The notes under the pieces were generated by a model. It saw only the letters and a program-made list of their open reading frames with translations, made no database searches and was not told the origin of the DNA. 64,000 nt of DNA, taken from contig NZ_JANKZL010000004.1 of the NCBI RefSeq assembly GCF_027568395.1, forward strand, positions 1 to 64,000, written 5' to 3'. The DNA comes from Aminobacter sp. HY435 (GTDB lineage Bacteria > Pseudomonadota > Alphaproteobacteria > Rhizobiales > Rhizobiaceae). Shown here piece after piece: positions 15,894 to 25,255 of the stretch; position 1 is the first letter of the stretch; each line of letters opens with the position of its first letter. The translations under genes and the position numbers were made by a program.

Positions 15894-17729
15894 GTGGCAT
15901 CCATGTACATTGAACGCCAGGCAGTTGGTGGCGAAACCACCTCGCAGGAGCGACGCGACCCGGGTCAGGACGAGGCCCGCATTCTTGGCAATGTCGTGCA
16001 GTGCGATGGCGCACGCGCGGTCATCAGCGCTTATGCCGAGGCCGGCAGCGAAAGCGTGATCGGCCTGTGGACCGTGGGCCGCATGATCTGCATCAATCTG
16101 GGCGAAACCCGCACCATCGGGCTGGTCTATTCCATCGCCAAGTCGGATCGTTCATGGAGCAGCGAAGGCGAAAACCCGATCGAGGTCAATGTCGAGCTTA
16201 TCGGCGAAGTCCGCGATGTCGGCCCGGACAAGCGCCCGATGTTCGACCGCGGCATCACCGCTTATCCCTACATCGGCGCCGTCGCCCACCGCATCCGCAG
16301 CCGCGATCTCCAGGCAGTCTACGACCTTGCCGGCCGTCACTCCGTCACCATCGGCCAGCTGTCGCAGGACGAAAACATCGATGCCTGCATTGCCATCGAC
16401 GAGACGCTCGCCCGCCACTTCGCCGTGGTCGGCACGACAGGTGTCGGCAAGTCGACCGCTGTTTCGCTCCTGCTCCGCAAGACCATTGCCGCGCGGCCTG
16501 ATCTGCGCGTGCTGATCATGGACCCGCACAACGAGTTCGCCGCCTCGCTGCCGGAGTATTGCGTCAAGATCGATTCCAATTCGCTCGACCTGCCCTTCTG
16601 GCTCTTCCGCCTGGAAGAATTCGCCGAAGTGCTGTTCCGTGGCCGCGAAACCGATGCCGAAGAAATAGACGTCCTGCGCGACCTGGTCCCGGTTGCCAAG
16701 AACCTCTACCGCAATCCCAATGGCGGCGCCTTCCTGCGCCGCGGTGTCGATGCGCTGACGGCGGATACGCCGGTACCCTACCGCATCGCCGATCTCATCA
16801 AGCAGATCGACGAGCGCATGGGACTGCTTGAATCCAAGAACGAGCGGCCGATCCTGAAATCGCTGCGCACCCGCATCGAGTCGGCGCTCGCCGATCCGCG
16901 CTACCGCTTCATGTTCCATTCGCGCCTGATCGAAGACACCATCCACGAAACCATCGGCAACATCTTCCGCGTGCCGACGCATGGCCGCCCGGTCACCTGC
17001 TTCGAAATGGCCGGCATGCCGTCGGAAGTCGTCAATTCGGTCTGTTCGGTTCTCGCCCGCCTCGCCTTCGACCTTGCGCTGTGGAGCGAAGGCCGGCTCA
17101 AGCTGCTCCTGCTGTGCGAGGAAGCGCACCGCTACATGCCGGCCGACCACCGGCTCGGCTTCGCGCCAACCCGGCACGCGCTGTCGCGCATCGCCAAGGA
17201 AGGCCGCAAATACGGCTGCTATCTCGGCGTCGTCACCCAGCGCCCGGGTGAGCTCGACCCGACCATCCTGTCGCAGTGCTCCACCGTCTTCGCCATGCGG
17301 CTTGCCAACGAGCAGGACCAGGCGATCATCCGCTCGGCCATTGCCGATTCCTCGGCCTCGACCCTGTCGTTCCTGTCGTCGATGGGCCAGCGCGAGGCCA
17401 TCGCCTTTGGCGAGGGTGTGGCAACCACGATGCGGCTGAAATTCGAGAAGCTGCCTGTCGAGCTCATTCCCGGGACAGGCAAGCGGGCGACAGAGGCGCA
17501 GTCCGGTAACGGCGACGACGTCGATCTCATTGCCGTAGTCGAGCGCCTGCGCAACGTGCCCAAGCCACAGGCTGCGGCGCTCGGATTTACCGAAGTGGTC
17601 GACGCCCAACGCCAGGCCGGCGACAGCGACTACCGCAAGCCCGCCGGCAAGCAGCCCCTGGATGACGATTTCGACACGCGCTTCGGCCTGCGCCCATCGA
17701 CCTTCGGCGGCAGGCCGCCACAGGGCTGA
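15894..17729 (+). CDS. HerA-like DUF87 ATPase
   Basis: 611-aa hexameric-translocase type ATPase of the HerA/FtsK superfamily. An N-terminal HAS-barrel-like domain (about residues 28-140) precedes the ATPase core, with Walker A GTTGVGKST at 180-188, MDPHNEF after it, and Walker B LLLLCEEAH near residue 405; a late arginine-finger region follows (VTQRPGELDPTILSQC). HerA proteins move DNA during end processing with NurA, but no nurA is adjacent here. The start is a GTG at 15894 after AGGGGAA; the ATG three codons on is an alternative. It is divergent from the ilvIH leader. Confidence 0.85.
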   Translation: MASMYIERQAVGGETTSQERRDPGQDEARILGNVVQCDGARAVISAYAEAGSESVIGLWTVGRMICINLGETRTIGLVYSIAKSDRSWSSEGENPIEVNVELIGEVRDVGPDKRPMFDRGITAYPYIGAVAHRIRSRDLQAVYDLAGRHSVTIGQLSQDENIDACIAIDETLARHFAVVGTTGVGKSTAVSLLLRKTIAARPDLRVLIMDPHNEFAASLPEYCVKIDSNSLDLPFWLFRLEEFAEVLFRGRETDAEEIDVLRDLVPVAKNLYRNPNGGAFLRRGVDALTADTPVPYRIADLIKQIDERMGLLESKNERPILKSLRTRIESALADPRYRFMFHSRLIEDTIHETIGNIFRVPTHGRPVTCFEMAGMPSEVVNSVCSVLARLAFDLALWSEGRLKLLLLCEEAHRYMPADHRLGFAPTRHALSRIAKEGRKYGCYLGVVTQRPGELDPTILSQCSTVFAMRLANEQDQAIIRSAIADSSASTLSFLSSMGQREAIAFGEGVATTMRLKFEKLPVELIPGTGKRATEAQSGNGDDVDLIAVVERLRNVPKPQAAALGFTEVVDAQRQAGDSDYRKPAGKQPLDDDFDTRFGLRPSTFGGRPPQG

Positions 17730-17887
17730 GACTCAGCCAGGCAGGCCTGAGGACTCCGGAACGCCCACATGCTGCGTGGGCGGACGGTCATCCTCCAGGT
17801 TTCATCGTGATCCCTTCGCGGGAAACGCCGACCAGCATGGCGGAGGCCTGGGCCGACAAGAACATATGCCACCATGGCGATCCGGCG

Positions 17888-18679
17888 CTAGGCGCAGACG
17901 CGGTTACGGCCCTGGCGCTTGGCCTCGTAGAGCTGCTTGTCGGCGCGGCGATAGAACTCTTCGGCGGTTTCTTCGCGATCCCACAGCGCCAGACCGACAC
18001 TCGAAGTCACGTTGAGCTGGGTGCCGGCGGCCTCGATCGGCAGCGAGGCAATTGCCTTGCGCATCCGCTCGGCAACCCGCTGCAGCAGCTCCAGGTCCAT
18101 GTTCGGCGCAACAATGGCGAATTCCTCGCCACCCAAACGTGCCACCACGTCATGATACCGGGTCATGCTCTTCAGGCACTTGCCGACCGACCGCAGCACC
18201 TCGTCCCCCGCATCGTGGCCATAGGTGTCGTTGACCAGCTTGAAATGGTCGAGGTCAAGGATCATCAGCCCGACCGGTTTGTCGATGCGCCGGAATTCGT
18301 CGAGGTACTCCTTCAGCGCGTCGTCGAAATAGCGCCGGTTCTGCATGCCGGTCAGGCCGTCGGTCAGCGCGGCCTGTTCGAGGTTGCGCGAGCGCGCACT
18401 GAGCGAGGCGGTCATCTCGCGCAGCTTGCCGCCTTCCTTCACCTGTGTGCGGATCTGCGGCAGGATGAAGCAAATCCCGAAAACCAGCGTACCGCCAAGC
18501 AGCACCACAGTCGCCAGCAGGATGGTCCTGAGGGTTGCCAGCACTTCGGCGCGCCCGGGCTCGGATAACGCTTCGGCGGGCTGGCCGAGCAGGTTCCAGC
18601 CATAGAAGATCGACAACGCTGCCAGCAGGATCAGCGCAATGAAAAAGAAGAAGGCGGTTTCAGCCTTGTGAAAGCGCAT
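17888..18679 (-). CDS. membrane diguanylate cyclase (GGDEF)
   Basis: 263-aa protein with two membrane helices (about residues 8-28 and 50-74), a short helical linker and a GGDEF domain starting near residue 105. The active-site loop reads GGEEF at 183-187, a functional variant. An RxxD inhibitory site (Arg174-Asp177) precedes it by five residues, so product feedback inhibition is expected. It would make cyclic di-GMP from two GTP at the inner membrane, possibly sensing something through its small periplasmic loop. It appears monocistronic. Confidence 0.9.
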   Translation of the reverse strand: MRFHKAETAFFFFIALILLAALSIFYGWNLLGQPAEALSEPGRAEVLATLRTILLATVVLLGGTLVFGICFILPQIRTQVKEGGKLREMTASLSARSRNLEQAALTDGLTGMQNRRYFDDALKEYLDEFRRIDKPVGLMILDLDHFKLVNDTYGHDAGDEVLRSVGKCLKSMTRYHDVVARLGGEEFAIVAPNMDLELLQRVAERMRKAIASLPIEAAGTQLNVTSSVGLALWDREETAEEFYRRADKQLYEAKRQGRNRVCA

Positions 18680-18766
18680 AGCGACCTTGGATACCCCCCG
18701 AGGATGATCCCATGCCGCGCCTTACGGACGGTTAATCGCCGGCTTGGATTTGCGACAATCCGCCGG

Positions 18767-19708
18767 CTATCCCGCGCTTCGGCCCGCTTCGCCGCCGATC
18801 CTCTCCCATTCGGGGCCGAACTGGTTGCGAAACCACGTCGACTGTCGCTTGGAGTATTGCCGGGTGGCAATCTTGGCCCGTTCGATGGCCTCGTCGAAGC
18901 TCATCTCGCCGGCCATCGCCGCCGCCAGTTCGCGCACGCCGATAGCCTTCATTGCCGGCAGATCAGGCGACAGGCGCATCGCCGAGATCGCCTTGACCTC
19001 TTCCAGCGCTCCGGCCTCGATCATCCTGTCGAAGCGGGCGTCGATGCGCTTGATCAGCATGCCCCGATCCGGCTCGATGACGTTGAAGCGCGCTGTCTCG
19101 GCATCGACCAGGGGATGGCCCTTGTCGGCCTGCCACTTCATGATCGACCGTCCGGAAGCTTGCAGCACCTCGAGCGCGCGCACGATGCGCTGGCCGTCGC
19201 CCGCCCTGAGGCGCATTGCCACTTCCGGATCGACCTTCAGCAGCAGCCGGTGCAGGCGCGGCGCGCCTTCTTCGTTGAGACGCCAGCGCCAGCGGTCGCG
19301 TATGTCCTTTGGAATGTCGGGCATGTTGGAGATGCCTTCGACCAGCGCCCTGAAATAGAGCCCGGTGCCGCCGACGAAAATCGGCGGATGTTCGGCCAAC
19401 AGGCCGCTGTCGGCCAGCACCGCGACGTCGCGCAGCCAGGTGCCGGTCGAATAGGCGGTGGCGGGCGAGACATGACCGTAGAGGAAATGCCGGACACGCG
19501 CCAAGTCGTCGGCGCCCGGCCGCGCCGTCAGCACGTCGAGCACGCCATAGACCTGCATCGAATCGGCGTTGATGATCACGCCGCCGTGGCGCTCCGCCAG
19601 CTTCAAGGCCAGTGCCGACTTGCCGCTGGCGGTCGGCCCGGCTATCAGGATCGCGTTCTTGATGCGCCCCTCGCCCTTACCGGAATTTTCGATGCCGCTC
19701 GTCGCCAC
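18767..19708 (-). CDS. miaA: tRNA dimethylallyltransferase MiaA
   Basis: 313-aa enzyme that prenylates A37 of tRNAs reading UNN codons. The P-loop GPTASGKS is at residues 24-31, followed by the substrate motifs NADSMQVY, TARPG and the later IVRALEV segment. The GTG at 19708 is preferred, with GGGA 7 nt upstream, because a much longer in-frame extension overlaps serB almost completely and is not part of the family. Its first 17 bp overlap the divergent serB start. Length fits MiaA. Confidence 0.9.
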   Translation of the reverse strand: MATSGIENSGKGEGRIKNAILIAGPTASGKSALALKLAERHGGVIINADSMQVYGVLDVLTARPGADDLARVRHFLYGHVSPATAYSTGTWLRDVAVLADSGLLAEHPPIFVGGTGLYFRALVEGISNMPDIPKDIRDRWRWRLNEEGAPRLHRLLLKVDPEVAMRLRAGDGQRIVRALEVLQASGRSIMKWQADKGHPLVDAETARFNVIEPDRGMLIKRIDARFDRMIEAGALEEVKAISAMRLSPDLPAMKAIGVRELAAAMAGEMSFDEAIERAKIATRQYSKRQSTWFRNQFGPEWERIGGEAGRSAG

Positions 19709-20579
19709 TTTGATTTCCCATCCGGACCGCGCTTTGCTCGCTCCGTCTCTTGCCGATAAGGCTTCCCACGCCCTGGGTGCAAGCGGCATTGTTTGGCTCG
19801 ACGCCAACATCGCCTGCGACATCGCACTGCCGGCGGGCCTTCCCGCCGAAGCCGCATATAGCGCGCTTGCCGCGGTGTTGCACGGCGAGGCCATTGATTT
19901 CGCCATCCAGGAAAATGCGACGCGCCGAAAGAGGATCCTGATCGCCGACATGGATTCGACCATGATCGACCAGGAATGCATCGACGAGCTGGCCGACGAG
20001 ATCGGCGTCAAGGATCGCGTCGCCGACATCACCGCGCGTTCGATGAACGGCGAGATCGCCTTCGAGCCTGCCCTGCGCGAGCGCGTCGCGCTGCTTGCCG
20101 GCCTCGACGCCTCCGTCATCGACCACATCATCGACAATCGTCTCACCCTGGCCTCGGGCGGATTGACGCTGGTTGCCACCATGAAGACGCACGGCGCCTA
20201 TGCCGCTCTGGTGTCGGGCGGCTTTGACGTCTTCACTTCGCGCATCGCGGCGAAATTCGGTTTTGACGAAAACCGCGCCAACCACCTGATCCAGGCCGAT
20301 GGCCGCCTCACCGGCCAGGTATCCGAGCCGATCCTCGGCCGCGCCGCCAAGGCCGACGCGCTGAACGAGATATCGGCCCGCCTCAGCCTGACACCGGCCG
20401 ACGCGATTGCCGTCGGCGACGGCGCCAACGACCTCGACATGATCCGTCTTGCCGGGTCGGGCGTCGCGCTCCACGCCAAGCCTTCGGTCGGCACGCAGGC
20501 AAAGATCCGCATCGATCACTCCGATCTCACCGCCCTGCTCTATCTGCAGGGCTACAGCCGCGCCGAATTCGCGAGATGA
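19692..20579 (+). CDS. serB: phosphoserine phosphatase SerB
   Basis: 295-aa haloacid-dehalogenase phosphatase that makes L-serine from phosphoserine, the last step of serine synthesis. The nucleophile motif DMDST is at residues 86-90 (Asp86, Asp88), followed by SGGF (motif II, in LVSGGFDVF) and GDGANDLDM (motif IV). An N-terminal domain of about 75 residues precedes the catalytic domain, as in other rhizobial SerB. The ATG at 19692 begins inside the divergent miaA start; the downstream GNAT gene overlaps its stop by 4 bp. Confidence 0.93.
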   Translation: MPLVATLISHPDRALLAPSLADKASHALGASGIVWLDANIACDIALPAGLPAEAAYSALAAVLHGEAIDFAIQENATRRKRILIADMDSTMIDQECIDELADEIGVKDRVADITARSMNGEIAFEPALRERVALLAGLDASVIDHIIDNRLTLASGGLTLVATMKTHGAYAALVSGGFDVFTSRIAAKFGFDENRANHLIQADGRLTGQVSEPILGRAAKADALNEISARLSLTPADAIAVGDGANDLDMIRLAGSGVALHAKPSVGTQAKIRIDHSDLTALLYLQGYSRAEFAR

Positions 20580-21148
20580 AACCGATCCGCACCGAACGTC
20601 TGATCCTGCGCAACTGGCAAGAGCGCGACCGCGACCTCTTCCACCGCATCAACTCGGACGACCAGGTGATGGAATTTTTCGGCATGCGCCGCACCAGGGC
20701 CGAGAGCGACCAGCTGTTCGACAGGCTGCGCGGCAACGCCGAGCGCGACGGCTTTGGCTTTACCGCTGCCGAGATTGCCGCGACCGGCGAATGCATCGGC
20801 TTTGTCGGCATCAACCCGACCGATCTCGAGCCCTTCATGCCCAAGGACACGATCGAGATCGGCTGGCGGCTGGCGCCCGAGTTCTGGGGCAAGGGTTATG
20901 TCACCGAGGCCGCCAATGCCTGGCTCGAATTCTGCTTCGATCAGCTCGGGTTGGAGGAAGTCGTGTCCTTCGCCGTCTGGAACAACGATCGCTCGACGTC
21001 GGTGATGAAGCGGATCGGCATGCGCAACGAGCCGGCGCGCAATTTCGATCATCCGCGCGTGCCAGAGGCCAATGCGCACCTCAAGCATCACGTATTCTAC
21101 AGCCTGGCGCGGAACGAATGGCTGGAACGGAAAAAGGCGGCCAACTAA
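20576..21148 (+). CDS. GNAT family N-acetyltransferase (RimJ/RimL type)
   Basis: 190-aa acetyltransferase of the RimJ/RimL branch (TERLILRNWQERD at the N-terminus, then GWRLAPEFWGKGYVTEAANAW, the acetyl-CoA binding loop). It could acetylate a protein N-terminus or a small molecule; the substrate is not evident. Its ATG overlaps the serB stop by 4 bp (ATGA), so it is translated from the same mRNA. A strong terminator straddles its stop codon. Confidence 0.85.
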   Translation: MKPIRTERLILRNWQERDRDLFHRINSDDQVMEFFGMRRTRAESDQLFDRLRGNAERDGFGFTAAEIAATGECIGFVGINPTDLEPFMPKDTIEIGWRLAPEFWGKGYVTEAANAWLEFCFDQLGLEEVVSFAVWNNDRSTSVMKRIGMRNEPARNFDHPRVPEANAHLKHHVFYSLARNEWLERKKAAN

Positions 21149-21159
21149 CCGCCTTTTTT
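21133..21159 (+). terminator. intrinsic terminator after serB-GNAT operon
   Basis: AAAGGCGG pairs with CCGCCTTT around an 8-nt loop that includes the GNAT stop codon, followed by a T-run. With an A-run on its left it could also act on leftward transcription. Confidence 0.85.
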
Positions 21160-21192
21160 CTTTAGTTCCAATGGTTTGGCCGGGTTTCCGGA

Positions 21193-21241
21193 CTCAATCC
21201 ATGCCGCCGGCTCAATCCATGCGGCCCCGCTCAATCCATGC
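21193..21241. repeat. three copies of CTCAATCCATGC at the degP 3' end
   Basis: The 12-bp unit begins at 21193, 21211 and 21230, about 18-19 bp apart. On the minus strand it contains the last degP codons and stop (ATG GAT TGA), so the end of the gene is echoed twice downstream. Slippage or short tandem duplication is the simplest origin. A regulatory role is not evident. Confidence 0.6.
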
Positions 21242-22751
21242 GGATCGTCACGAACCGCAGTTCACCGGTCTTTGACGCCAGCATCAGAAGCGCGTTCTTG
21301 CGCCCCTGTTCCTTGAGCGCGGCGATCCGGTCGGTCACGTCCTTCGGCGTCGACACCGATTCCTGGGCAATCTCGGTGATCACCTCGCCGGCGACGATGC
21401 CGCGTTCGGCCGCGGCCGAATCCTTGGCGACGGCCGTCACCACGACACCCGAGACGTCGGCAGCGATACCGAACTTGCCACGGTTTGCATCGTTGAGTTC
21501 GCCGATGGTCATGCCCAGCACGGCGGCCGAGGCGACCTCCGCGCCCTTGTCGGCGCCCTCTTCCGGCGTTGCCGCTTCGCCTTCGGCCAGTTTCTCGCCG
21601 TCTTCGAGCCTGCCGAGCGTCACCTTGACCGTCTGCTCGACGCCCTTGCGCACGATGATCACGTCGACGGCCTTGCCGACCGGGCTTTCCGCCACCACGC
21701 GCGGCAGGTCGCGCATTTCGATGACATCCTTGCCGTCGAACTTGATGATCACGTCGCCCGGCTGGATGACGCCGTTGTCGACCGGTCCGCCCTTGATGAT
21801 GCCGGCGACCAGCGCGCCCTTGGCGGTCTTCATGCCAAGGCTTTCCGCAATGTCTTCCGTCACCGGCTGGATGCGTACGCCGAGCCAGCCACGACGGGTC
21901 TCGCCGAACTCACGCAACTGATCGACCACGCCCGAGGCGATCTCGGCGGGGATGGAGAAGCCGATGCCGATCGAACCGCCTGACGGCGAGATGATCGCGG
22001 TGTTGATGCCGATGACCTCGCCGTCCATGTTGAACAGCGGTCCGCCCGAATTGCCGCGGTTGATTGCGGCGTCGGTCTGGATGAAGTCGTCATACGGGCC
22101 CGAATTGATGTCGCGGTTGCGCGCCGAGATGATGCCCACGGTCACGGTGCCGCCGAGGCCGAAGGGATTGCCAATGGCCATCACCCAGTCGCCGATGCGC
22201 ATCTTGTTGGAATCGCCGAACTTCACCGCCGTCAGCGGCTTGACCTTCGGATCGATCTTCAGCACCGCGATGTCGGTCTTGGTGTCGGTGCCGACCAGCT
22301 CGGCCTTGAGCTTCGAGCCGTCGGAGAAGTTGACCTCGATCTCGTCGGCGTCGGCGATGACGTGGTTGTTGGTGACGACGATGCCCTGTTCGGCGTCGAT
22401 CACGAAGCCCGAGCCCAGCGACTGCACCTTCTGCGAGCCGCTTCCGCCCTGGCCTTCGCGGTCCTTGAAGAAGTCGTCGAAGAAGTCCTGGAAGGGAGAG
22501 CCTTCCGGCAGTTGCGGCATCGGCACGGCATTCTCGCCGCCTTCGCCGTTTTCGCCGCCCTTGACGTTCTGCGTGGTGGAAATGTTGACCACCGCGCCCA
22601 GCAGGCCCTCGGCCAGGTCGGCCACCGATTCAGGGCCGTTCGCCAGCGCCGGCGTGACGAAGCTCGGCACCGCCACGGCGCCGATCAGCAGGGCTGTGGT
22701 GGCGGCCAGAGACGCCTTTCGCATGGCGCGCAAAAGGGACGTGGAATTCAT
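21231..22751 (-). CDS. degP: periplasmic serine protease Do/DegP
   Basis: 506-aa HtrA-type protease and chaperone of the envelope. A signal peptide ends near residue 38 (ALA-NG). The catalytic triad is His130 (TNNHV), Asp160 (TKTDIAV) and Ser235 (NRGNSGGPLF). Two PDZ domains fill the C-terminal half. The ATG at 22751 has GGGAGG upstream; an in-frame extension of 47 residues was rejected. It sits downstream of hflC, hflK and a DUF2065 gene, the usual rhizobial order, and ends in a small repeat. Confidence 0.93.
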   Translation of the reverse strand: MNSTSLLRAMRKASLAATTALLIGAVAVPSFVTPALANGPESVADLAEGLLGAVVNISTTQNVKGGENGEGGENAVPMPQLPEGSPFQDFFDDFFKDREGQGGSGSQKVQSLGSGFVIDAEQGIVVTNNHVIADADEIEVNFSDGSKLKAELVGTDTKTDIAVLKIDPKVKPLTAVKFGDSNKMRIGDWVMAIGNPFGLGGTVTVGIISARNRDINSGPYDDFIQTDAAINRGNSGGPLFNMDGEVIGINTAIISPSGGSIGIGFSIPAEIASGVVDQLREFGETRRGWLGVRIQPVTEDIAESLGMKTAKGALVAGIIKGGPVDNGVIQPGDVIIKFDGKDVIEMRDLPRVVAESPVGKAVDVIIVRKGVEQTVKVTLGRLEDGEKLAEGEAATPEEGADKGAEVASAAVLGMTIGELNDANRGKFGIAADVSGVVVTAVAKDSAAAERGIVAGEVITEIAQESVSTPKDVTDRIAALKEQGRKNALLMLASKTGELRFVTIRMD

Positions 22752-22873
22752 CTGGTAGCCTCCCGGGGCTGTCATACGTTGAACGCGCCAAGCCGTCCGG
22801 GCGCGCCGCGTCATGATGAAAAGAAATAAGGCCTGTTTGCGGCTATTGCTATCGGAACGGAATAAATCATCCG

Positions 22874-23059
22874 TTATCCCCGGATCAGCCACACCACGCC
22901 GACACCGAGGGCGAGCGCCGCCAGCCCGAATATTCTCAATGCATTTTCAGGGATATCGGCCATCTGCGCGGCAAGCCGCTTCATCGGACCGGGAAAGCCG
23001 CCATAGACCAGGCCCTCGATGACGAGGACGAGGCCCATGGCGACGATAAAGTCCCGCAC
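22874..23059 (-). CDS. DUF2065 small membrane protein
   Basis: 61-aa inner-membrane protein with two hydrophobic helices, matching the DUF2065 (YjeT) family in size and in the segment EGLVYGGFPGPMKRLA. In many proteobacteria it lies next to hflC, as here (8 bp from hflC). No function is established; a role with the HflKC complex is suggested only by neighbourhood. Confidence 0.8.
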   Translation of the reverse strand: MRDFIVAMGLVLVIEGLVYGGFPGPMKRLAAQMADIPENALRIFGLAALALGVGVVWLIRG

Positions 23060-23067
23060 CAGCTTGA

Positions 23068-24006
23068 TTAGTTGCTGGTTGCCGCGCCGGCGGCCGGCGC
23101 CGGCGTTGCGTTGGTTGTCGGCGCGGCAGCGCCATCAGGGCCGCGGAAGTAGCGGAAGAACTCCGCATCCGGCGACAGCACCATGGTGGTTCCCTCGGGG
23201 TCGAGCGAAGTCACATAGGCTTTCATCGAACGGTAGAACTCGAAGAACTCCGGATCGCGCTCGAAGGCCTCGGCGAACACGGCGTTACGCTGGGCTTCGC
23301 CCTCACCGCGCAGGATTTCCGATTCCTTCTGGGCTTCGGCGACCGTCTCGACGACCTCGCGGTCGGCGCGGGCGCGGATTCGCTGCGCAGCTTCCCGTCC
23401 GCGTGCCCTCAGCCTTTCGGCTTCGGCCAGACGCTCGGCCTTCATGCGGTCATAGGTCTGCTGCGACACCTCGGCGGTCAGGTCGGTACGGCGAATGCGC
23501 ACGTCCTCGATCTGCAGGCCAAGCGCGTTGGCGTCGGGCTGCAGCTGGTCACGCACCTCGCGCATCATTGCCGCACGCTCTTCCGACAGCGCCGATTCGA
23601 AGCCACGGACACCATAGACGCGGCGCAGGGCTGCGTCGAAGCGGGTGCGCAGCCGCTGTTCGGCCAGTTCGACCGAGCCCGACACCGTCTGGCGGAACTT
23701 GCGCGGATCGTTGATGCGATAGGCGATGAACGCATCGACGTCGTAGAACTTGCCGCCCGAGACCTGGACGCGGATGTCATCGAGGTCGAGACGCAGGACG
23801 CGGTCTTCGATGACCTGCACGTTGTCGGCCTCGAACATCGAGAACGGCGCCTTGAAGTAGATGCCCGGCTCGGTCTTGACGTCGACGATCTCGCCGAAGC
23901 GCAGGACGATGGCCTGCTGGCGCTCGTTGACCACGAAGATCGACGACCAGATCAAGAACAGGATGATTGCGGCGAAAACGCCGATGATGGGAAGACGATT
24001 GGACAT
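23068..24006 (-). CDS. hflC: HflC, band-7 protease modulator subunit
   Basis: 312-aa stomatin/prohibitin (band-7) protein anchored by one N-terminal helix (about residues 6-26), with the band-7 domain in the periplasm and a long charged helix (about 190-250). With HflK it forms a large cage around FtsH in the inner membrane and limits its proteolysis. The start overlaps the hflK stop (TGATG). The C-terminus is Ala/Thr/Pro-rich and probably unstructured. Confidence 0.92.
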   Translation of the reverse strand: MSNRLPIIGVFAAIILFLIWSSIFVVNERQQAIVLRFGEIVDVKTEPGIYFKAPFSMFEADNVQVIEDRVLRLDLDDIRVQVSGGKFYDVDAFIAYRINDPRKFRQTVSGSVELAEQRLRTRFDAALRRVYGVRGFESALSEERAAMMREVRDQLQPDANALGLQIEDVRIRRTDLTAEVSQQTYDRMKAERLAEAERLRARGREAAQRIRARADREVVETVAEAQKESEILRGEGEAQRNAVFAEAFERDPEFFEFYRSMKAYVTSLDPEGTTMVLSPDAEFFRYFRGPDGAAAPTTNATPAPAAGAATSN

Positions 24007-25109
24007 CAGTTGCCTCCCGTCGCGGGCGCGCGCTTCTGCAGTTCCGGCAGCGGCAGATAGGGCACGACGCCCTGCCCGCTGCCCTGGTCGACGATCACCT
24101 TGTTCGAGCCCTTGAGCAACTTTTCCATCGTTTCGAGATAGAGGCGCTTGCGCGTCACGTCCGGCGCCTTGGCATATTCCTCATAGACCGACTTGAAGCG
24201 CTGGGCCTCACCTTCGGCCTCCTGCACGACACGGTTCTTGTAGGCGGCCGCGTCTTCGCGGACCTGGGCCGCCTCGCCTCGTGCCTGGCCGAGCTTCTGG
24301 TTGGAGTACTGGTTCGACTCCTCGACGAAGCGGTCCTCGTCCTGCTCGGCGCGCTGCACCTCGTCAAAGGCGTCGGCGACTTCGCGCGGCGGCGCCGCGT
24401 CTTCGATCGAGATCGCGTTGACCGACAGGCCCGAACCATAGTCGTCAAGCGTCTGCTGGATGATGTCGCGCACGCCTGTGGCGATGCCTTGGCGGTCGTC
24501 GCGGAAGATGTCCTGCGCCGGACGGCGGCCGACCACTTCGCGCATCGCGCTTTCGGCGATCTGCCGCACCATGATGTCGGGTTCGGACACGTTGAACAGG
24601 TAGGCCCGCGGATCCGAAACCTGGTAGGCGACGGAGAACTTGACGTCGACGATGTTCTGGTCGCCCGAAAGCATCAGGCCGGACGACGTGCTGCCGCGCA
24701 CTTCGCCGATATTGACCAGCTTTTCAGCCGTGTTGACCTTTTCGACGGTTTCCATCGGCCACCAATGGAAATGCAGGCCGGGCTGCGAGAGCTCTTCCTT
24801 CGGCTTGCCGAAGCGCAGTTCGACAGCGAGTTCGTCAGGCTGCACGGTGTAGACCGCCTGATATGCCCACAGGGCGACAAGACCCACGGCCACCAGGCCG
24901 AACAGGGCAGCGCTCGAGCCGCCGCCACCGGGCAGCGCGCGCTTCAGCCTGTCCTGGCCCTTGCGGATGATGTCTTCGAGATCGGGTGGCGAGCCTTGCG
25001 GGCCGCTCGGGCGCGGGCCTTGCCCCCAGGGGCCGCCGCCGCCGCCACCACCGCTGCCGCCGCCCCAAGGGCCACCGCCGCCGCCTCCACTCTGATTGTT
25101 CCAGGGCAT
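24006..25109 (-). CDS. hflK: HflK, band-7 protease modulator subunit
   Basis: 367-aa band-7 protein with a Gly/Pro/Trp-rich cytoplasmic N-terminus (about residues 1-50), a single membrane helix near 70-92 and the periplasmic band-7 domain. It pairs with HflC to enclose FtsH. The ATG at 25109 follows AAAGGACATTC; an upstream start eight codons earlier is less likely. hflK and hflC are translationally coupled. The glycine-rich N-terminus is normal for HflK. Confidence 0.92.
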   Translation of the reverse strand: MPWNNQSGGGGGGPWGGGSGGGGGGGPWGQGPRPSGPQGSPPDLEDIIRKGQDRLKRALPGGGGSSAALFGLVAVGLVALWAYQAVYTVQPDELAVELRFGKPKEELSQPGLHFHWWPMETVEKVNTAEKLVNIGEVRGSTSSGLMLSGDQNIVDVKFSVAYQVSDPRAYLFNVSEPDIMVRQIAESAMREVVGRRPAQDIFRDDRQGIATGVRDIIQQTLDDYGSGLSVNAISIEDAAPPREVADAFDEVQRAEQDEDRFVEESNQYSNQKLGQARGEAAQVREDAAAYKNRVVQEAEGEAQRFKSVYEEYAKAPDVTRKRLYLETMEKLLKGSNKVIVDQGSGQGVVPYLPLPELQKRAPATGGN

Positions 25110-25255
25110 GAATGTCCTTTCAGATTCAAACAATAAGTCCGCGCCTGAGATCGCAGCTTATTTACTGACACCTTCTATAGGGATGCAATCACGCGCTTTC
25201 AACGCGATGCCTGCGCGCAGCCTTCGTTTTCACGACATATGTATGAGATACGGTA

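Noticed and set aside
16152-17609. 485-codon open frame opposite the HerA-like gene
   Set aside because: Antisense shadow; the HerA-like frame carries clear Walker motifs.
19709-20182. N-terminal extension of MiaA by about 158 codons
   Set aside because: Overlaps serB almost fully, shows no family similarity, and MiaA normally starts near the P-loop.
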